Shown: positions 50,608 to 62,140 of the stretch, in pieces
How positions within the stretch are numbered: the first letter of the stretch is position 1
Layout: the number at the start of each line of letters is the position of its first letter
DNA from: Acanthaster planci
Lineage: Eukaryota > Echinodermata > Asteroidea > Valvatida > Acanthasteridae
Direction of reading: 5' to 3'
DNA length: 64,000 nucleotides
Assembly: GCF_001949145.1 (NCBI RefSeq)
Contig: NW_019091366.1
Coordinates: 1,424,799 to 1,488,798, forward strand
Notes under the pieces: generated by a model
What the model saw: only the letters and a program-made list of their open reading frames with translations
Databases searched by the model: none
What the model was told of the DNA's origin: nothing
Program-made: the position numbers and the translations under genes

Positions 50608-51115
50608 CTGCAACAAAAACATGAACAAAAGGTCCAATAAGGCTTTCAGTACCGAGTGTATTCTCTTACCACAAGGTGTAGCTAAACCAAAAGCCCTCTA
50701 AGGAGGCAAAGTGAGCAGGGCAAAACTTAACAACAACTACCGGTAATAAACACACTGACTGATGCAAGTTACACATGTATTCATCAAGGGAGGGGAAATC
50801 CACACAGTAATTCTTGCAATGTACACTGTCAAATTTTCATTGGTGAGTTCAAAAGTCTGCAGCATACTTTAGGGAGGGGATATTATGGACTTGAGGAAAG
50901 TCACATGACCAAAATGGGCAGCATAAGCCCTCGGTTGCCAAATGACAATGTTTCAGCAAATTTTCACAAGAGTGCAGAGTTGAATGTCTTCATGGCAGAA
51001 AAGAACCTGATCGTTACTTTGCCTGCATTAAAAGTCATTTTTGTGCATCTACAGTTCATGAAAATGAAATATCTGTCTATCTGTCGGGCTGTCTATCTGT
51101 CTGTCTGTTGCTTAC

Positions 51116-51216
51116 CCCTGGGAAGAAGTCCTGAGGGAACTTGGCTTTCTCATATATTGTCTTTTTGTTTATCAAATTTACAAACTGCTTGCCCTGAATT
51201 GTGTTGAACTTGCATG
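51116..51216 (-). CDS. INPP5A: INPP5A exon: KFPQDFFP segment
   Basis: Acceptor TTTACACAG, donor GGG|GTAAGC. Two carry-over bases plus 33 codons encode CKFNTIQGKQFVN, a less conserved stretch, then EKAKFPQDFFPG (vertebrate EKEKFPQDYFPE). Phases agree with both neighbouring exons. Confidence 0.9.
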
Positions 51217-51345
51217 CTGTGTAAAGAGAAGGGGAAAACAAGAGAGAATTTGATCAATCAAAACTTTTTATAGTTTTCCATTGCCTTGTTAAATTTGAAA
51301 GGATACATGCCACACTCAACTTTAACTAAGCCACTTTCCACTTAC

Positions 51346-51409
51346 TTTTGAAGTCATACAGCTGTACATTCTGTAGAGACTCATGAACAAAGTACAAATT
51401 ACCAAGTGC
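51346..51409 (-). CDS. INPP5A: INPP5A exon: ALGNLYFVHESL segment
   Basis: Acceptor TTGATTTCCAG, phase 0 start, 21 codons plus 1 base, donor GTAAGT (51345-51340). It encodes ALGNLYFVHESLQNVQLYDF, matching vertebrate ALGSFYFLHESLKNIYQFDF. This is the most N-terminal exon I can identify. The preceding exon must end in phase 0 and encode roughly residues 60-100, but no good match was found between here and 64 kb. Confidence 0.9.
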
Positions 51410-54400
51410 CTGGAAATCAAAGGGAAAAATTGAGAAAAAAAGGTTAAAATAAACCATGAGGCCAGGCTTGCCATATCAACCTCGAACACCCCATTAATCA
51501 TGATTCTAAAACCATGTGGCCACTATTAGGGGTGGTGAAGATTTCCTCAGTGTCATCCCTAAGTCCTATCACCAAATTTGTACATGCAGGTAGCAGTTTG
51601 TAGGACATTATAATGTGCAATTTCATGCGAGGTTCCGATACAAGTACTCGAGGTTTCTGCTTCAAAAATCCTTTATAAAATCTTAATTTTACAAAGCTAA
51701 ACAAGATACATGTATATGTATCTTCCCTAAGACCTCCTGGCGCAACTGTACTTCTACTTTCCAGCCACGACAAAAGTAAACCAAAATATAAAAATGAACA
51801 TGTCTCCATGGACAAAAACATTACAAACACAATAGGGGTTTTCCTTTCACTTCCTTTCACATTGACAAATCTGTTTTGGAACCAGTTGGGGCTGGGGGCT
51901 GGGGCCTGTCACGCTGGCATGAAATAAATTATGTAAACAAAACAAGCTACACTACCCAACAAAATGATCTATAACCAGTCCTCTCCCTTGCATCTAAACC
52001 TTATCAAAGCCAGCTCGATTAGTAACCTCAGGTCAATCAATTGTGTCCTATCTGCCTCTTCCTGACTCTTTATTCCCCAACAGAAAGAAAGAAATAACCC
52101 AAACTGAAAAAAATACGATATGATCTTGAGTCAACAATTAATGACATATTTCACACCTCCAAGTCAACATGTATTCAGGATCTAAAAAGGCACTGAACGA
52201 CCCATTAAACCCAACATAGCGATTAGTCAGATAATACACATTTATTTCCCTCCTGCAGTGCAACCACACAAAAAATTACAGTCAATGTGATCTGATAACA
52301 TTTACCCAAGTGGGGGAAAAAGTAAGAAAAAAAAGGCAATGCCCCTTTTACTTCTCTCTTTGCCATGTTTCATAAATAACTCAACAATTAATGACATGTT
52401 TGACACCCACCCTTGTCACACTGTACAAAGTCTGAGAGGGTCCGTAATTACCGTTTAAACACTGCGGTATGATTAGAGGTGGACAAAGGCCCCCGTCTTC
52501 AGCACGGAACCTGCCCTCCACATAGTAAACGGACTGTGATCCAGCCTGTGGTGTGTGCACAGGTGTCTCTATTATCATCAACACCTTTCTGAATACATAA
52601 GAAGCTCTTGGGACTTGGCACAATATTTATTTATAATAGAGCAAAGCCTCAACTCACTGCACTTTTGCAAATTGGTGATTTGGGGCAAAAATATCATTTT
52701 AAGCGATTTAATGGCACCCTAATTTTTTTAAGTTCAATTTTGATGCACTGTCGACAACTGTTGGGGGGAAAAGATGAGGGAAATGATCGGAACCCCCTAA
52801 CCCAGTATGTGCTTTACATGTAGGCACATGTAAGTTTGGGGAGCAAAATATTATCAAATTTACTTTGTCAATTGAACGAAAAGCTTTGTATGGCCCACAT
52901 GTACTCAGAGAATACAATGTCTATAACTTAGGTCTGAAATTGCCAAGGAATTTAGGTAACTTTGTCTGCATTTGTGACCATCTCCTACAAGGGCTGTAGC
53001 CTGAGACTGAATAACTGTACATGTATTTGGTAAGAAGGATAAATCCATTAAGTGCAACCAAAAGCGTCAACAAAAGTCTAAAATGTGAATTGTCTGGAGA
53101 TGGCAGAGGGTGGCACTGGGAAGGAGAACGTTGTTATTTTCACTCACAGGTGTGGTGTATGGGGGCAAATATATTAAACTACAGTACATATGAACACCTT
53201 GCTGGTTGGTACATGTATATGAGGGTATTCTGCTTTTTAAAAACATTTTCTTGATATTACACTACAAACATCTAACAAAAGAAGTACGGTGTGATGACAA
53301 TGGATGTTCAGTGTTAGTGCACTGTGTTTCTTTTGTTAAATGTTCGTAGTGTCAAGAGTTCCATTTGATACACTGCTTGTGCCTTTATTGAAATCCATAT
53401 GGCAAGAATATGGTTTAATATAATATGGTATGAGCAAGTCGAGAGAAAAAATTGCTCTTCTGTCAGACTGATGGCCCCGGTGTGAACCCTTCTCCGAACA
53501 CACACTTCTCACGGAAACACCACCAGCTGATGCCAGTCCACAGCGCCCTCGCTTGATAAACGCACAATAGCTAAAAATATGGCGTTTCACACGCACATAC
53601 ACAGTAGAAAGCCAATAGGTCGGAGGTTATCTGGCATTGCCCGAGCCGGCAGCTATATGATTACTATGCAAAGAAAATACAGAGATGGCAGATGGAGATA
53701 GGGCCACTTAAGTTGTCACTACGGAATGACTAAGTGGCCGGGAATTGTGGCATCTTATCTGGGAATAAACTTTGTTCCTTCCAATAAACCTGAAATGAGA
53801 AACACTTTTTTTAAAGGGGGATCAAAGTATTGAAAAATCACTGGTTAAGAGGTTGCATCAATCCAGAATATTGCTGTTATCTTTAACAACTCAGGATTGG
53901 CTGATAATCAATGAACTGTAATGTGTGTCACCCCTTCTCTCAAAGGGTATATTGCAGTGATAACTGTTAACAGCTACCATCTGAGGGCGCCAGAGCAGCT
54001 GTGAGGGACAGAGGAGAATCAGGACTTGCAAGCTGACAGACTGTTGGGGTTTCCGCACCAACGATATACGTTTATTTCATTGCAACTTAACACTGTGAGC
54101 ATACTCATCAGTTCATGCACCTGTACCTCATGCACCTGTACCTCATTTTGGTTCATCAAACACATACATCGTTTACATGTATAGTGTATTGTAATTCGAC
54201 CACCAGAATTAGAAGCCATTACTGCGGTGGCACAACATTCGTGGACAGGTGGTATGCATGCCTCTTCGACCAACAGGGTGTCATGATTTGTCAAATGTAC
54301 GAGCTGAAGAACCTCAGTTAGGGCGTCTATTCGGATTAGTCTATACCTATCCAAATGAGTGCATACAGACTTTTAATTACCTCTACTATGCCTAATTCTG

Positions 54401-57245
54401 AGCCCCAATGTTGACTTTAGCCGTTGACAAAGTATATATGAAAACTACCTTGGCATGTTCACAGACTTAAAGCGTGAACACTGGCACATGAAAACAATCA
54501 GGACAGAAACTAGACAGGGGAAATTTGTCCAAGTCAGACCAGTCACTTTAAACACTGCCCTCTGTTGTCCACTTGATACAAATACATGTACTGGGAACAA
54601 AGTTCAGGGAACCAGAAAATCCTGTATACATCTGACAGTTTGGGTTGAGAATTGTGTGCAGTGCCACCATTACAATGGGCAAATGCATAACTACGTGTAC
54701 ATGCATGAATGCACATGTACCATATTATTGCAATTTAAAGGCAAAGTTCACAAACTTATTGAAGGATTACCAAGCTGAGCAGCCTTCTGAAATTTTAGGG
54801 GAATCCTCAAAATGCCAAAAATGAAATAAAGTTTTCGAATTGGAATGTTGAATGGCAGTTTGTCCAAATGCATTTCTTGTTCAGTCATTCTCTTCAAATT
54901 TAAAAACTCATTCCAACACAACAGTTATTTTGATGAATGGGTTAACACTGTCACAAAGACACAGCAGGCTGAAATCTGATCTCAAGTTTTCCTCAATATT
55001 TCTGCCATTCTGCTGGCTGAAACAATTAAGCCACAAGAAGTTTGAAAAGAATTACCTCAGGGTATTATGGCAACCTCACTATTACTTTGGTATTGTGCAT
55101 GTCAACTGTCAATGATTCAGAAAAAGCTTCACAAATCCTCGTAATGATTCTGTCATCTCCTAATCGACTCCCAATGGATGGTTCCCAGAAAGCCTTAACA
55201 GTAGAATATACCCTGCATGTAAATCTATTACTAAAATGGCTTCAAAATAGCAGACTGCGAAACATTCGTTATGATGAACTGCATTTCTAAATGATTTCTT
55301 TTGAATTTTTTTTCATAAAATGGATAATGCCTACATGAAGCATTTTACAAAATCTTTTAAAAATAAAATTGGATTCAACATCTGTCAACATTTAAAAGCA
55401 GTATCCTTTTATCCATTTACAAATGTCATTTTTAATGGGATTTTATTTTCAGTGTTATTGGAGTTACTGATGCAACTCAGAAATTAAAATTTACAGTGTA
55501 GCCTGAAACATCTGTGATCAACATCTGATAGTCCTGAAAGAAAAAGAAGCTTTAGAGTTTCCCTTCGGAAGTTGGAAGAAATTACAGGGCAAAAAACCTG
55601 GTAAATACCGTCTCGAGATGTAATTACGAAGCCGTAAGTGCAGTAATGGATCCCAAATGAAGCCTGGAAGGCAGTGGAAAATTTCATCTAATGTGGATGT
55701 GAATGGCACAATGAAGAGGGCTTTCCAGAGCCGGGAAGACAATTAAAATCTAATAGTCCAGGAGTCTGCTGATCGTCACGGTGCAACCTCATTGCTTCGG
55801 GAGCGTTCACGACACAAGGATGTAATGGGGCAAAACATCCAGGGAATTCATCAGCGTGCAGTTTGCTTTCCTGCTGCTTCAGTCCTAGGGTTTATTATTA
55901 GATTTCTGGAACTTGATATGTTCGACTCTGTGAATGGTACAGTAGAAATCTCGGATTGGAGAACTACGCGTAGCATATAAAGTGCCAATTTGAAGAAGTG
56001 GGAAAAGTCGTAATGTCAAAGTTTTTTGCAATGATTCAAAAATCACGAACAATGCTTTTTTCATACAGGGTTATTCGCAAATGCTTGGCTGCTTCACTAA
56101 TTATTGGATGTACATTTAACTGACAATTGGGTTTGTGTTTGGGAGAAATCAACCGCTGCGCTTTTTCAGGTTTCCCAGGACTAAGTGCTTCCAAAAAGGT
56201 AGTCATGGGTTGGCCAAACAACTGCAACCCAAATGACAACAGAAATACATTTCTTCAAACTTTTCATTTCATATGATCAATTTATCTGTTTGTTTTTATA
56301 GGGAATGAAGGAAACACCGGTGCATACATCCATGTTGAGTGTATACATGTAGGTGACTTTTCAGTATTTCCAAAGAAGCTCATTTCTAATTCCAATGCTG
56401 AAATACACAGCTTATACAGTACTTATTAAAATGACCATCGGTTACGGGCTAATGTCCCAAGATATTCATAGCCAGTTGACTTCCCTACACCTATACAATC
56501 TCTCAGTATAAAGGATTTCAAACATTCTCAACATTTCAGGGCAAGAAAATTGTGAACAGGCACTTCAAAGCCAGTGCCGCTCTGCATCCATAATCAAGAT
56601 GCAGATAATTTCCTTCAAGAACTCATCAGAATACAGCATGCCGGCAGCTTTCACCAGACAGCCTCATCGACAAACACATTCCCTTGGCACACCTACATGT
56701 ACAGACACATCGCCTCTTCATGGTTATTTTCCTTCTGCCGTTCTCACTGGTGGAATTACAAGTACGCCCCTCCCTACAACGCCGAAGATCCATACTCCTC
56801 TAGAGTTATTAATGTCATTTTTATGCATGAGAGCCTCCACTGCCACGTCAATATGAACGCACAGATGTGCTGCGGTTGCTAGGATATTGCATCCCTTCAA
56901 AGAAACCCGCATTATTACGAACCACCTAATGAGAAATGGGAGCATGTCTGTGAATTTTATAGTCATTTTTCATACACATGTTCCATTTGGAATTAATCAA
57001 AATTTGATGAATAAACTCTCTGAAATGTACATGTTCACAGGTTCCCAAAGTTTGAAAATTAGCCAGCTTCAGAAACAGCTCATCTGCATTTGTTTGTCTT
57101 GCATGACTGGTAATCATCCCAATTCGACAAATCAGGGCAGAGCTGAACACATGGACATGTATACCACGCCCACTTATGACCCGCAGATTGTTACTAATCG
57201 TTTTGTTTTTCCTTTTTTTGGATTGGTTGACTGAAATTAAGAGGC

Positions 57246-57505
57246 CAGGGCCCAATTTCACGCTGCTTACTGCAGGCAAAAAATTGGCGCTTACCGTGGC
57301 AGAAAATTCTGCGCTTATGCTGAAAGGTACATGAATTTCACGGGTTAGCGAGGAATTTTGGCTTGTGCGCATGCATACATCCCGTAACTAAGAATTCTGT
57401 GCTTAAGAGGGTTAGCGCAGAATTTTTCTGCAAGTGTGGTTAGTGCAGAATGGAAATCGTAAGCGCGGAATTCTGCGGTAAGCAGTGCCATGAAATTGGG
57501 CCCTG
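57246..57505. mobile_element. Foldback MITE family F (260 bp)
   Basis: The ends are CAGGGCCCAATTTCA and TGAAATTGGGCCCTG, 15-bp perfect terminal inverted repeats. Inside, variants of AGAATTCTGCGCTTA recur five or six times in both orientations. CAGGG termini are common in hAT-type elements, but no clear 8-bp target duplication is visible. There is no coding capacity. Confidence 0.75.
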
Positions 57506-57958
57506 ATGGAAAACTGGAACAACTGAAAGATGAATCAATGTGGATGCATGCAAATTTTCGGATGGAATCCTCATCGAAATATACCGTGCATGTGAGTACA
57601 CTTTAGTCATTACCTTGTGGGTTTCACCACCAAGTGATGCATAGGATAGTTTGGGTGCACCATGAAGTGAAGTACTGAACATCTCACCACGAACTTTGTA
57701 AAAGTTCATGGTGCAACAACTACATGTGTCCACAATATGCCAGTTTGTAAGGCATCCGATTATATCGGTATCTATTTTACAAGAATGAAACTATGTGGTG
57801 GATCAAATCCTGTTCAGAAACAGCTCACAGTAATGTGACAAAAATGTCAACTTTTCAAAACCACATGAACAATAAATACTTTGAACAACAACGCCACTGC
57901 TTCATTCCAAAAGGAAATTGAAGTATTAAATAACCAAGAAGGTAGACATACAAGTATC

Positions 57959-58017
57959 TTAACCCTAACAGTCCTCAATCCTTCACCTGTTGGAGGACTG
58001 AGGACCGTTAGGGTTAA
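57959..58017. mobile_element. 51-bp hairpin element flanked by TTAA, copy 2
   Basis: Same length, same TTAA flanks and same loop (TTCACCTGTTGGAGGA) as the copy at 45991-46049. Two or three substitutions in the right arm make its hairpin slightly imperfect. The identical size indicates a defined mobile unit rather than a chance palindrome. Confidence 0.7.
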
Positions 58018-59393
58018 GTTAATGATGTGGATTTGCATACGCGCAAGTGCTACATGGAAATACTGTTCCAATGATGTGTTCCTGCAAGCACAAACATAAC
58101 GAGAGAAACAGCAATTTTATTCTTTGACTGGGGGGGGCAGTATTGACTGACTTGAAAGAAGAGCTTTTGTCAATTGCTGATCCTAAACACCTCATTGTTG
58201 AGGAATACGGTACTGTCTGAATGCTCCAACTTTCCCCTCATTTCACAATCCTAACCACGCTCAGCAAACATGACTGTCTGCCTACGTACATGTATCGTGC
58301 CGACAGTTAACTAGGGTACACGTACATGTACACGCGAAGATCGAGGGAAAAAAAGAGAAAAAAAACACTCTGCTGACAATATGCTATTTCTTTTTGAAGT
58401 GTCCGATTTCATACAAGTACAGGGATTGTATTTCTCTCCCCCCCCCTGCAAACTTGGCTTGCAAGAGCATAAAGACCCTGGCTGGCCAGTCCAGTGACAT
58501 CCACATGGTGATTTGTCAGCAAACATTTTGCCTTCGAATCTGAGGTCCGAAAAGGTCGGTGGAATGCGCGTTAAACTTCTTACTCTTAAATACATGGTAC
58601 ATACATGTACTTGTACATTTCCTTGCCAGAACTCTAGACAACCCCAGACGTCCAGCACATTTAAATGTGTTAAAATACCAGAAATGCAAATGAGGAGTCT
58701 TCAAAACTAATGGACTTCCAACAAATGATTTCAAAGAGTTCATTCACATGCTACAAAAATTATTTTGTTGACAGTTTTACTGGCTGATGACCCCTGACAA
58801 ATGCATTGTTATTTTATGAGTACCGTGACAAACAACAACTGCCAGGCCCTGGACAATTTTTATGGAAGCCAGGTCAAATTACAATTCAAGCTCAATTCAC
58901 CAAAGTCGAGATGAAGTTTACCTTTAACTATAAAAAAAAATTCATTTGCATGTATAAACTTGCGAACTTGTCAGATTGGATGACACTGTATCTTTTACAA
59001 GTCTTACTTTTGCTTCACTTCCACAATATCCTGTATTTGAAGACAATATAGGGTTTCCAGTCCCCAAGTCTACACTAGAAAAAATTCAACAGGATGTCTT
59101 ATGTTTCACAATCACTAAAAGGACAGGCATCCTAAAATAGCTTCTTTATCACAGAGAGGAAAACCTTGAGATATAAATAAGGTGGATATTTACATATATA
59201 CTGTATAAAGCTCTGCTCCCATTCCTACGATAATTTTACTCTTTCATCCTTGGAGTTTCTTTCAGGCTTCAGTTTCTTTCTTGAGAGAGAAATACATGTA
59301 GTACAAGTACACACATGTTGATCGTTTCCTAGCAGCATGAAATTTGACTAGTACTGTACATGTATGCAAACACTGCAGCCTCAACACACAAAT

Positions 59394-59575
59394 GGGTAAT
59401 TCCAGATATAAGGGGTCCTTTTTTTTGTCGTGTCCCTGTCACATCTGACATGTGATTTTGTAAGTTCAGAACACATTTTCTAATTTCCAAGAGTGATGAA
59501 TTAATGCAAATTACCTGCCAAACAAATTGTAATAGTTTGAAATCCCTAATGGACCCCTAATGTGTGGAATTACCC
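59394..59575. mobile_element. MITE family C, copy 2 (inverted, shorter)
   Basis: It starts GGGTAATTCCAGATATAAGG and ends CCTAATGTGTGGAATTACCC. The interior (CATCTGACATGTGATTTTGT, then AAGTTCAGAACACATTTTCT) aligns to the reverse complement of 47092-47336. It is about 60 bp shorter than copy 1 because part of the arm near one end is missing. Confidence 0.72.
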
Positions 59576-61955
59576 AAAAGATTTGAAGGTTTTGCTGTTG
59601 TTCTTTCAACAAGACGACAATTCTTACGGGATCTCAATCAAACCTTGCCAGTGATCAGCCTGCTTTACAAATGTAAAAAAAAAAAAAAAATACACAAAAA
59701 AACAAGATTGATTTTCTCCGCCAATCTGTCCTTCATACCATTATTAACTGAGCCATCTTTATCCTATCCCTTCCCATCCCATCCAAGCAGGGAGAAATTG
59801 GCAGAGTTGAAAACAAGAGAAAAAACTGCAAAGGTTAGGCCAACACATGGTGCATTTATACAAATAAACAACCTACTTCCCGACCTGCATATATGCAGAA
59901 ATTCTTTCCCTGAGAAATTAACGACTTCAATACGATTTCTTGAATCAACATTAGGAGCTGAAGTTTAGGTATCAGGCCTACGTATCAGGCCTGTCATATG
60001 CGCACCGGCGCACATTCCAGGCCTGCCATATTTACAGCTACCGGGGGTAAATATAAGAGAGAGTCCAAAAAATCTATTTTGTAATCTACAGTTAATCACG
60101 GGAGAAAAAATTGACGAAGCAAAACAGAAGATGAGGTTCCAGACTTGATCGATGGTTCGACCTCCTACTGCTATTAGCATCTTGTTTGGGATAATTCTTG
60201 CAGGTGCATGTTGCAGGAAAGGTTGCTTTATGTCATTGAGCCAAGGCTGGAACTCTTTGCTACTTGTACCTACCTACTTGCAGAAGAGCCAATTTCCCTA
60301 TCACTTTTGCTATCAAGGGACTTTTCCAGGGGATGTTGCTAGATTGGCTGAAACTGGGGATATGATGAGCATCATACAAGAATTACTTCTCTATCATTGA
60401 ATTCAACTACGTACAGCACGGGTACCTCATCTGGACGAGACAGTACTGTTACATCTTGGGTAATTACAAAAATCATAATGTTGCAAGGCTGTTTTCCATG
60501 ATTCACTATTGAGTCTTGAGTCAATAATGCCACAAAATATCAGTCAAGGATATCTTTGGAACACATTGTTAAAAAACCTTTCCATTATTGGACTTCATCC
60601 ATCAGGACATGAAGTACAGTGAGCATACATGTACATGTAGACATGGTTTGGCTATCAATAAGACCTCTCTTGTAATACTTTTTCAAATTTATGTAATCAA
60701 TGTTCTCCTAAAAAACAAAAAAGTATTTTGGGGAAGAAAAAAAGTTGTTACACACTAGTAACGGTATTATACAATGGTTTTCAATCAATTACGTAACCTC
60801 GTGTATTGTTTATTTAATTATTCAAGAACTAATATTTTCCGCTGAATTTCAATGAGCAGATTCCACATAATTGCATGTACATGTAACTTGTCAATGTTTG
60901 ATGAGTAATTGTAGTAACAAAGCAGAACTAACCTCAGACAGTTCATCTCAATTTCAAACGAATGACAAATTAGAGGGAATTCCATTCTGCCACTTTGAGT
61001 GGAGAAATGGAATTCTGTCATATCCACCAATGACCAAAATAGTTCGGGAAATTGCGGAATGCGTAAACAGCATTCCTTTTGGCTGAGCCTGCAGTCTGCA
61101 TAATTTGTGGAGTGCGGTAGCATTCACTTCAGGTTCCTTGTTTTGCTTTTTTGTTTCATTTTTGGTCACTTTACTACATCTCTACGACAAAAAAGAAGCC
61201 TCGTGAACATGTCGAGGTTTACAAGTTACGACTAAGTACGGTAGTACGATGTATTCGGCATCTTGAGATAAAAGTGAAAAATATCAGGGTGACACATACC
61301 AGGTACATGGAAACAGACACACATCTGTAACTTACATGAACACTTCAGCAGTAAATGTTAAAGTTTGTGGATTCCAACCTCAGAAACATCTGTTACATTT
61401 TACAAACAGTATCCAATGACGTAAGTCTGTATGTGGCAATACATGTACGTGTACCGTGAATGCGTAATTTCCATGTGTATGCATATTTGAATCATTTGTC
61501 AATCAACCTGCAAACAGGGATGAAGTTGCTTCCTCCACGCTGCAAGGAAGATCATCTTTCACATGCAACTCACTCATCCCTACTGACCGTATGCAAACAA
61601 TGCTCTTTTGTCAACACTTGATACACACACTACGTGATAAGACTGTGCAATACTGCTGGGGTGTTTACTGCATATGAACTCACCGCATACATGTACATAT
61701 CTACACGTATACATGTACACTGTACAGTATATTAACAAAAATTCCAGTACGTCCTCAAAACATTCACAAAACATTTGCATGTACCCATTCAATTCATTGA
61801 ATTTTTTTTCATTATTATATTAAGAGATGCATGTGGGATTGCTTACATTCCAGTGCCTGACACATGCATTAATCAATATTCCTTTTATCCCCCGACTTTT
61901 TGGTGAAAACAAAATCTAAAAGTCTGGACAGAAAAAGGATCCAGCTACTGGTAGC

Positions 61956-62140
61956 ATATCGGACACAATGCTCCTTCCATAATTACATGTATTTGCAGTA
62001 AAAAGCACATCGGAAAAAGTACACCTTCTGTAATTATTTGCAGTAAAAAGCACATCGGAAAAAGTACACCTTCTGTAATTATTTGCAGTAAAAAGCACAT
62101 CGGAAGCAATACTCCTTCTGTAATTATTTGCAGTAAAAAG
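61956..62140. repeat. 45-bp minisatellite, about four units
   Basis: Units starting ATTTGCAGTAAAAAGCACAT begin at 61991, 62036, 62081 and 62126, exactly 45 bp apart. Units 1 and 2 are nearly identical, unit 3 has a few changes and the last is partial. A degenerate unit with an extra ACATGT lies just before (about 61958). Because 45 is divisible by three, one minus frame stays open through the array as a 15-residue repeat. I consider that incidental. Confidence 0.85.

Larger units (their letters stand above)
42689..51409 (-). other. INPP5A: INPP5A gene, 3' two-thirds
   Basis: Eleven exons on the minus strand, joining in phase over 837 nt (279 codons), encode the region from ALGNLYFVHESL to ICMGDHK of type I inositol polyphosphate 5-phosphatase; a tentative twelfth exon closes the frame. 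The enzyme removes the 5-phosphate of Ins(1,4,5)P3 and Ins(1,3,4,5)P4 and so ends calcium signalling; the vertebrate protein is about 412 residues and membrane-associated through a C-terminal prenylation motif. Diagnostic motifs here are FGDFNFRLD, PAWCDRIL and GDHK, the catalytic signatures of the 5-phosphatase family. WSRKGF(L)RTRW and NIHLFHDASN are specific to the INPP5A subfamily. The first ~100 residues were not found in the window. Confidence 0.93.

Noticed and set aside
51700-51790. Minus-strand frame reading VQLRQEVLGK, resembling the missing INPP5A QE(F/V)GGK motif
   Set aside because: There are no fitting acceptor and donor sites, the second glycine is replaced and the flanking residues do not match. 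Probably chance.
52381-52623. Minus-strand frame with VYYVEGRFRAEDGGLCPPL
   Set aside because: It looked protein-like, but no family was recognised and there are no neighbouring exons.
56926-57372. 148-residue minus-strand frame
   Set aside because: It lies largely over the foldback element at 57246-57505 and resembles no protein.
57560-57720. Minus-strand frame with SLHGAPKLSYASLGGETHK before a good GTAATG donor, considered as an INPP5A N-terminal exon; another frame here gives VYFDEDSIRKF
   Set aside because: The first lacks the invariant QE and the second has no donor at the required place. Alignment requires gaps in the catalytic region.
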